The notes under the pieces are model-generated. The model ran no database searches, was not told where the DNA came from, and was given only the letters and a program-made list of their open reading frames with translations. A DNA stretch of 64,000 nt from NCBI GenBank assembly GCA_010015655.1, contig ML976694.1:311290-375289 (forward strand), in the 5' to 3' direction. How positions within the stretch are numbered: the first letter of the stretch is position 1; each line of letters begins with the position of its first letter. Position numbers and translations under genes: made by a program. Source of the DNA: Bimuria novae-zelandiae CBS 107.79 (taxonomy: Eukaryota > Ascomycota > Dothideomycetes > Pleosporales > Didymosphaeriaceae). Below, piece by piece: positions 59,912 through 64,000 of this stretch.

Positions 59912-61045
59912 ATGATGGCCGAAGAGAAGGAAAAGTGGAAGATTCCTAAACTTACAGCAAAGAATTATAATGGTTGGTTCCGCTAGAATAAAGTCAAGCT
60001 AAGAGGGAAAAGAGTCTTCTACGTGTGCGAGAGAAGCCTGGAGGAGCACTACCAAATTACTACTACTAAAGACCTGTTAGATACTATAAAAGGACTAGAC
60101 ATTATAGACAACAAGACTGTTAAGGCCCGCATTAATGTTAACAAGAGAGACAAGTACTTAGAGGATAAGGTAATCGCAATTAACCTTCTATTTAGATCCC
60201 TTAGTAATAACGACCAGGCTCTTGTTAACGAGTATAACACCGCCTTCCAGTTCTGGGCTTACCTGCAAAAGAAGTACACCTAAGCTAACGCTATCGCCAC
60301 TAACATGTATATAACTAGGATCTAGACATTTATAATCGATTCTAAGAGTACGATTATTAGATTATAAGAAAAGCTAAAGGATTACTAGCGTAAGCTTGTC
60401 TTAGCAAACGCTAACACTAATAGAGCTTATAAAGACGCTACACTACTACTTATTCTTATTAGATTACTCCTTCTAAGTTTTAGAACTATAATTAACACCC
60501 TAAATGCCTAGCTTAACCTTACTGTTAAACAAAAGCTTAAGTTCCTGGAAGAGAAGGAGGTCCGAGACCAGCAAGATACCAACGAACAAGCTCTTCCAGC
60601 ATTCCGAAAAGCCTACAAGTACGTTCCGCCACACAAGCGAGGCAACAGGGACCTGTCATCCGACTCCGAACCTAGCGCTACGTCCGGCATCTAGTACTAC
60701 CTTTGCGACGAATCTCACTATATGCGAGACTGTTTAAAGCTTGCGAAGGCTCGAAAGCTCCTAAGGGAATATAAAGCTAAGAAGAAGCGAAGGAAGAAGA
60801 AGCCATCCCCTCTAAAGCTACCTAAGCTGCCTGTTAAGCCCAGGAAATCCAACAAAAAGACTAGCAAAGTATATAGAGCCAAAGAAAAAGGTAGGTCAGA
60901 ATTAGAGCTAGAAATATTAACTAGTACCTTAGACTTAGAAGACAAGGAAATTAAGACATGCCGTCTCTTAAAAAACATCGTTAGTAAGGCCTCTCTATCT
61001 ACCTGGGCCGGCGACACTGGCGCTTCCTCATACATGTCTAACTAA
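59912..61045 (+). pseudogene. Copia C2 gag and protease
   Basis: The ATG at 59912 opens MMAEEKEKWKIPKLTAKNYN, then a TAG for Trp/Gln; the frame goes on through CERSLEEHYQ (60,027) and is open to 60,283. A zinc-knuckle-like YLCDESHYMRDC is near 60,700-60,730, and a basic linker (KKKRRKKK) precedes the protease signature AGDTGASSYMSN at about 61,008-61,045, with its DTG intact. This would be the particle shell and its processing protease. Confidence 0.75.
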
Positions 61046-61369
61046 CCCTTATTGTTTAGATAGATAATCAAGATTAAGCTAAGACTCGTTCGGGTTAGAG
61101 GGGGAGAGTTATATATAGACTAGAAGGAAGAAGCTTAAGTAGTATGCAAAGATAGGTTATTAATATAGCTTTTAAATATACTGCTTATACCTAACCTTAG
61201 AGTTAATCTATTATTAGGGAGACGAATTTGCGCAGCAGGCCTAAAGGGTTAATTTAACTTAAATACACTATATTTTAAACTAGGAAAGAAGATAATTATT
61301 AAAGCAACTATAGATAACAGCCTCTATGTAGTGTTACACATTACTAATAGATACCAAGAGATGGCATTC

Positions 61370-63212
61370 CCAAGCACAGAATAGCATACACTAGTAGAAT
61401 TTAACAAAATGGAACTCAAGACTGGCGAAAAAGAGAGATACTTACTATATCACAGACGCTTTGCACACCTGGGGCCTGCAAAGATCGCGAAACTCCACGA
61501 AGTCACAACCCTCCAGAAGAAGATTCAAGTACCAGAAAAGATAGAACCCTGCGAAGTCTACGCCTTAATAAAGATAAAGAATAGCATCCCTAAGTAGCTA
61601 AGAGAGCACAAGGCTACGAAGCTAGCTTTAATATAGTTTAACATTACAGGACCCTTTCTAACATCTCTAAGAGGAAACCAATAGTTCCTCCTTATTATTA
61701 ATAGCTACACGCGAAAGAACTAGGTTATCCTGTTAAAGCACAAGGGAGACGCACAAAAGGAACTTAAAATTTAAAAGACTTTTATTAAATATTAAACTAA
61801 CAAAAAAGTTAAAGCTGCTAGGACTAATAACGCACTAGAACTCTTATAATAAGTTAAGGAATAAAGAGTTACACAGGAAGTAAAACTGCAGCCTACTATA
61901 ATTACGTTATTACATTAAAATAGACTAGCTAAGCGAAATATCTAAACTATAGAAGCTAATATAAGAGCAATGCTTAAAGACGCTAGTCTACTAATCGAGT
62001 TCTAGGACGAAGCTGTGGAGGCAGATACATATATACGAAACCGCACTAATACAGGACCTACAATCGATAAAAAGCAAGTCAGTCCTAAAGAGGCTTTCAC
62101 GGGAAAGACGCCATCTATTAACTACATTCGTGTATAAGGGAGCAAGTGCTACTCCTACATCTACCCTAAGATAATTCTAGCAGATTAACGACACGACAAG
62201 CTTATAGACCGCGGTAGAGTTGGAGTATTTATAGGCTATTCTAAGATAACAAACAAGCAGTTCAAGTTCTATTCGCCAGAACTAGGATACACCTTAAGAT
62301 CAAGCCGCATATCAGTGGACGAACACACGCCTGGAGGGAGGGTCGAACTACGGTTGCGAAACATCCCAGCTAGATCACAGGGAACGCAAAATACTATGCC
62401 AGACCGAAAACCAAGAGGAAGACCAAGGAAAGATCCTACTCCTACTAAATTAACTACTGCTCAATTGACTCCCGCTTAACCAGCTCCTGCAGAACTGACA
62501 GAACAAGCCGCTGTAGAACAAATAGAACCACTAACTATAGACAAGATAGAACCACTAACTGCGGAGCAAATGGAACTATCGCCTGCAGAACAAGTGGAAC
62601 CAACTCCCGAGCTAATCAAGCGTAGAAGAGGAAGACTAAGGAAGCTAAACGCTGCTCTTCCTATAGCTCTGCCTTAAGGTGAGCGAGTACCCAACCTAGT
62701 AAACAAAGAGCCTAGAAAACCTATCGAAGTCTTGCTAGAAGCTCTACAATACTTTACAAGAGGGTCCAAACGCAAGAGGTCTAGCGAAGACACTATAGAA
62801 GATAAAAGATTCTAGAAAATTATTAAAGCTATGCTAGCACGAGTCGACTTTACGGACAAGTAAGCACAGACTTTCGAGAAAGCCTTTCTAGCAACTAAGA
62901 TTGCAGGAATTCGGATTTCCTAGACATATTAACAAGCTATCCACGACCTAAAGTATAAAAATTAATAAAAAGCAGCAGTGCTAGAGGAGATAATCTTACT
63001 AATAGAAAATAAAACCTAGGAAGAAGTCTTACCGGCAAAAGACGCGAACATAGTTAACTTAAAGTAGGTTTTTATAATTAAGACTAAGCTAGACAGGATA
63101 GTTAAATTATTTAAGGCACGCCTTATAGCAAGGGGTTTTACCTAAGTATAGGATATTAACTATAACAAGACCTTTACGCTAACTATCCGCATAGATACCC
63201 ATAGGGAAGGTA
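61370..63212 (+). pseudogene. Copia C2 integrase and start of reverse transcriptase
   Basis: The pre-integrase zinc region reads YLLYHRRFAHLGPAKIAKLH (61,439-61,498) with CEVYALIKIKN, where a Cys is lost. The integrase core spans about 61,620-62,110 (EAFTGKTPSI near 62,090). Then KCYSYIYPK, GVFIGYS, the SSRISVDEH block, and a repetitive acidic linker with EQIEPLT/EQMELSP units (about 62,510-62,600). RT begins near 62,990 and stops at 63,212. A few TAG/TAA codons interrupt it. Confidence 0.75.
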
Positions 63213-64000
63213 GCTAACCCTATAATATTAGGTCTATAATTTAATGCGCGCGTATACGTACGCGCTATATAATAAGAGTAGTAGCGTATACGCACACTAA
63301 ATCTCTCTATATAGTATAACTAGTAGGGCCTAGTATACACCCCCTCTAGGCAATTACTAGAGCTAGAGCTTACATGCCCCGCCCTGGCCAAGCTCCTATC
63401 TATAAGGATAAGACACGGCAACTACGCCTGGTACTATAAAAAGTTTAAGTATAATAAGGAGACCCTTACGTGCACCTATAGAGTAGACTTAGCCCTAGAC
63501 TATATTATACACTACCCACGAATAGTGCGACGCTTTAACTATTAGCCGTAACGCCTAACACATCCCCTAATAGATACTAGAGAAGGAATATAGTACCTTA
63601 GGGCGCTAAGCCTAGGAGAATACGCAACCCTTCTTATACTTAGTATTAATAATAGCACACGTTAGTAAGTAACTAGCTAACTATGTTATAGGTAAGCGGA
63701 CGCAAACCCTTACTTTAGGTAAAGTAGATACGCTACCTGCTTATAACTTACTAAGGTATCTACTATATAAGACTTAGCTCTCTTTTTTGTATACCTATAT
63801 GCGTGTATATATCTTTCCTTACCTCTAATAAGTCTTGGCATGCTTTTGTACAGGACTAGGGGTAGTTAGAAGGCCACCCCTTTTCCCACTATTATTATAT
63901 AAAGGCTAGATTAAACAGCTGAGTTGCCCCTATCTAGAGAGGGATAGCAGCAAGAGAGGCCGCTCCTATAGTAGTAGTAGCACTAGCATAAGTGGCCCTT
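63213..64000 (+). pseudogene. 3' end of a probable Tad-like LINE, RIP-damaged
   Basis: One frame from about 63,355 to 63,665 reads TCPALAKLLSIRIRHGNYAW, YYKKF, CTYRVDLALDYIIHY, RRFNY, PLIDTREGI and YLRAL. This resembles the C-terminal block after RNase H in fungal LINE ORF2 proteins (HGDFAWYHRKF, C.C, HC). The remaining 330 bases would be its 3' untranslated region. The 5' part is missing, cut at the copia C2 junction. The assignment rests on pattern memory only. Confidence 0.5.

Larger units (their letters stand above)
59327..63212 (+). mobile_element. Ty1/copia element C2, truncated inside reverse transcriptase
   Basis: The LTR start TGTTAAGAATATG is at 59327 and the probable LTR end CCAACA near 59,882. 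Gag, protease, integrase and the start of RT follow on the plus strand; homology stops at about 63,212 just after RT block GFTQVQDINYNKTF. There is no 3' LTR. RIP is milder than in the neighbouring elements, with long open stretches. Confidence 0.8.

Overview
The window reads as nuclear DNA of a filamentous ascomycete (Pezizomycotina). Short introns with GTAAGT donors and CTAAC/CTAAT branch sites, a HAD/terpene-cyclase fusion gene and a secreted sedolisin all point that way. So does pervasive C-to-T change at CpA (TGG to TAG, CAA/CAG to TAA/TAG), which is the signature of repeat-induced point mutation (RIP). The exact species cannot be told. No search or alignment program was run, and all boundaries were read by eye.

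Layout. (1) 1-5,188: transposon block with a truncated pogo-family element holding a nested Fot1-like element, then a piggyBac-like element holding a small MITE. (2) About 5.2-14.1 kb: the only gene island. It holds a minus-strand HAD plus terpene-cyclase gene (drimanyl-diphosphate-synthase-like, two apparent single-base frameshifts), a poorly coding stretch, and an intact sedolisin gene with signal peptide. (3) 14,118-30,640: one Ty3/gypsy element with a perfect 5-bp target duplication (CGTAT). It contains a Ty1/copia element (duplication CGAAG) that itself contains an hAT element (8-bp duplication CGTGAGAC), plus three solo LTRs, each with its own 5-bp duplication. (4) 30.7-32.07 kb: an LTR relic and an unidentified degraded reading frame. 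(5) 32,070-about 53.4 kb: a chromodomain Ty3/gypsy element on the plus strand, broken up by two opposed pogo elements, a Tc1-like element, a rearranged copia LTR remnant, a 2.55-kb non-autonomous LTR element, a solo LTR and a full second gypsy element. (6) About 53.4-59.3 kb: a second copy of the chromovirus. (7) 59,327-63,212: a truncated copia element. (8) 63.2-64 kb: the 3' end of a probable Tad-like LINE.

How it fits together. Almost every element is inactivated by RIP stops, so the long ORF-poor stretches are dead transposons rather than empty DNA. Target-site duplications allow the order of insertion to be read. The most unusual observations are a coiled-coil, Cys-rich reading frame on the strand opposite gag-pol, lying between pol and the 3' LTR in three gypsy copies; palindrome arrays with a shared ACGTGAC word in the related LTRs; and the HAD/terpene-cyclase gene whose two frame breaks both fall in runs of five C. 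None of these has been tested by search.
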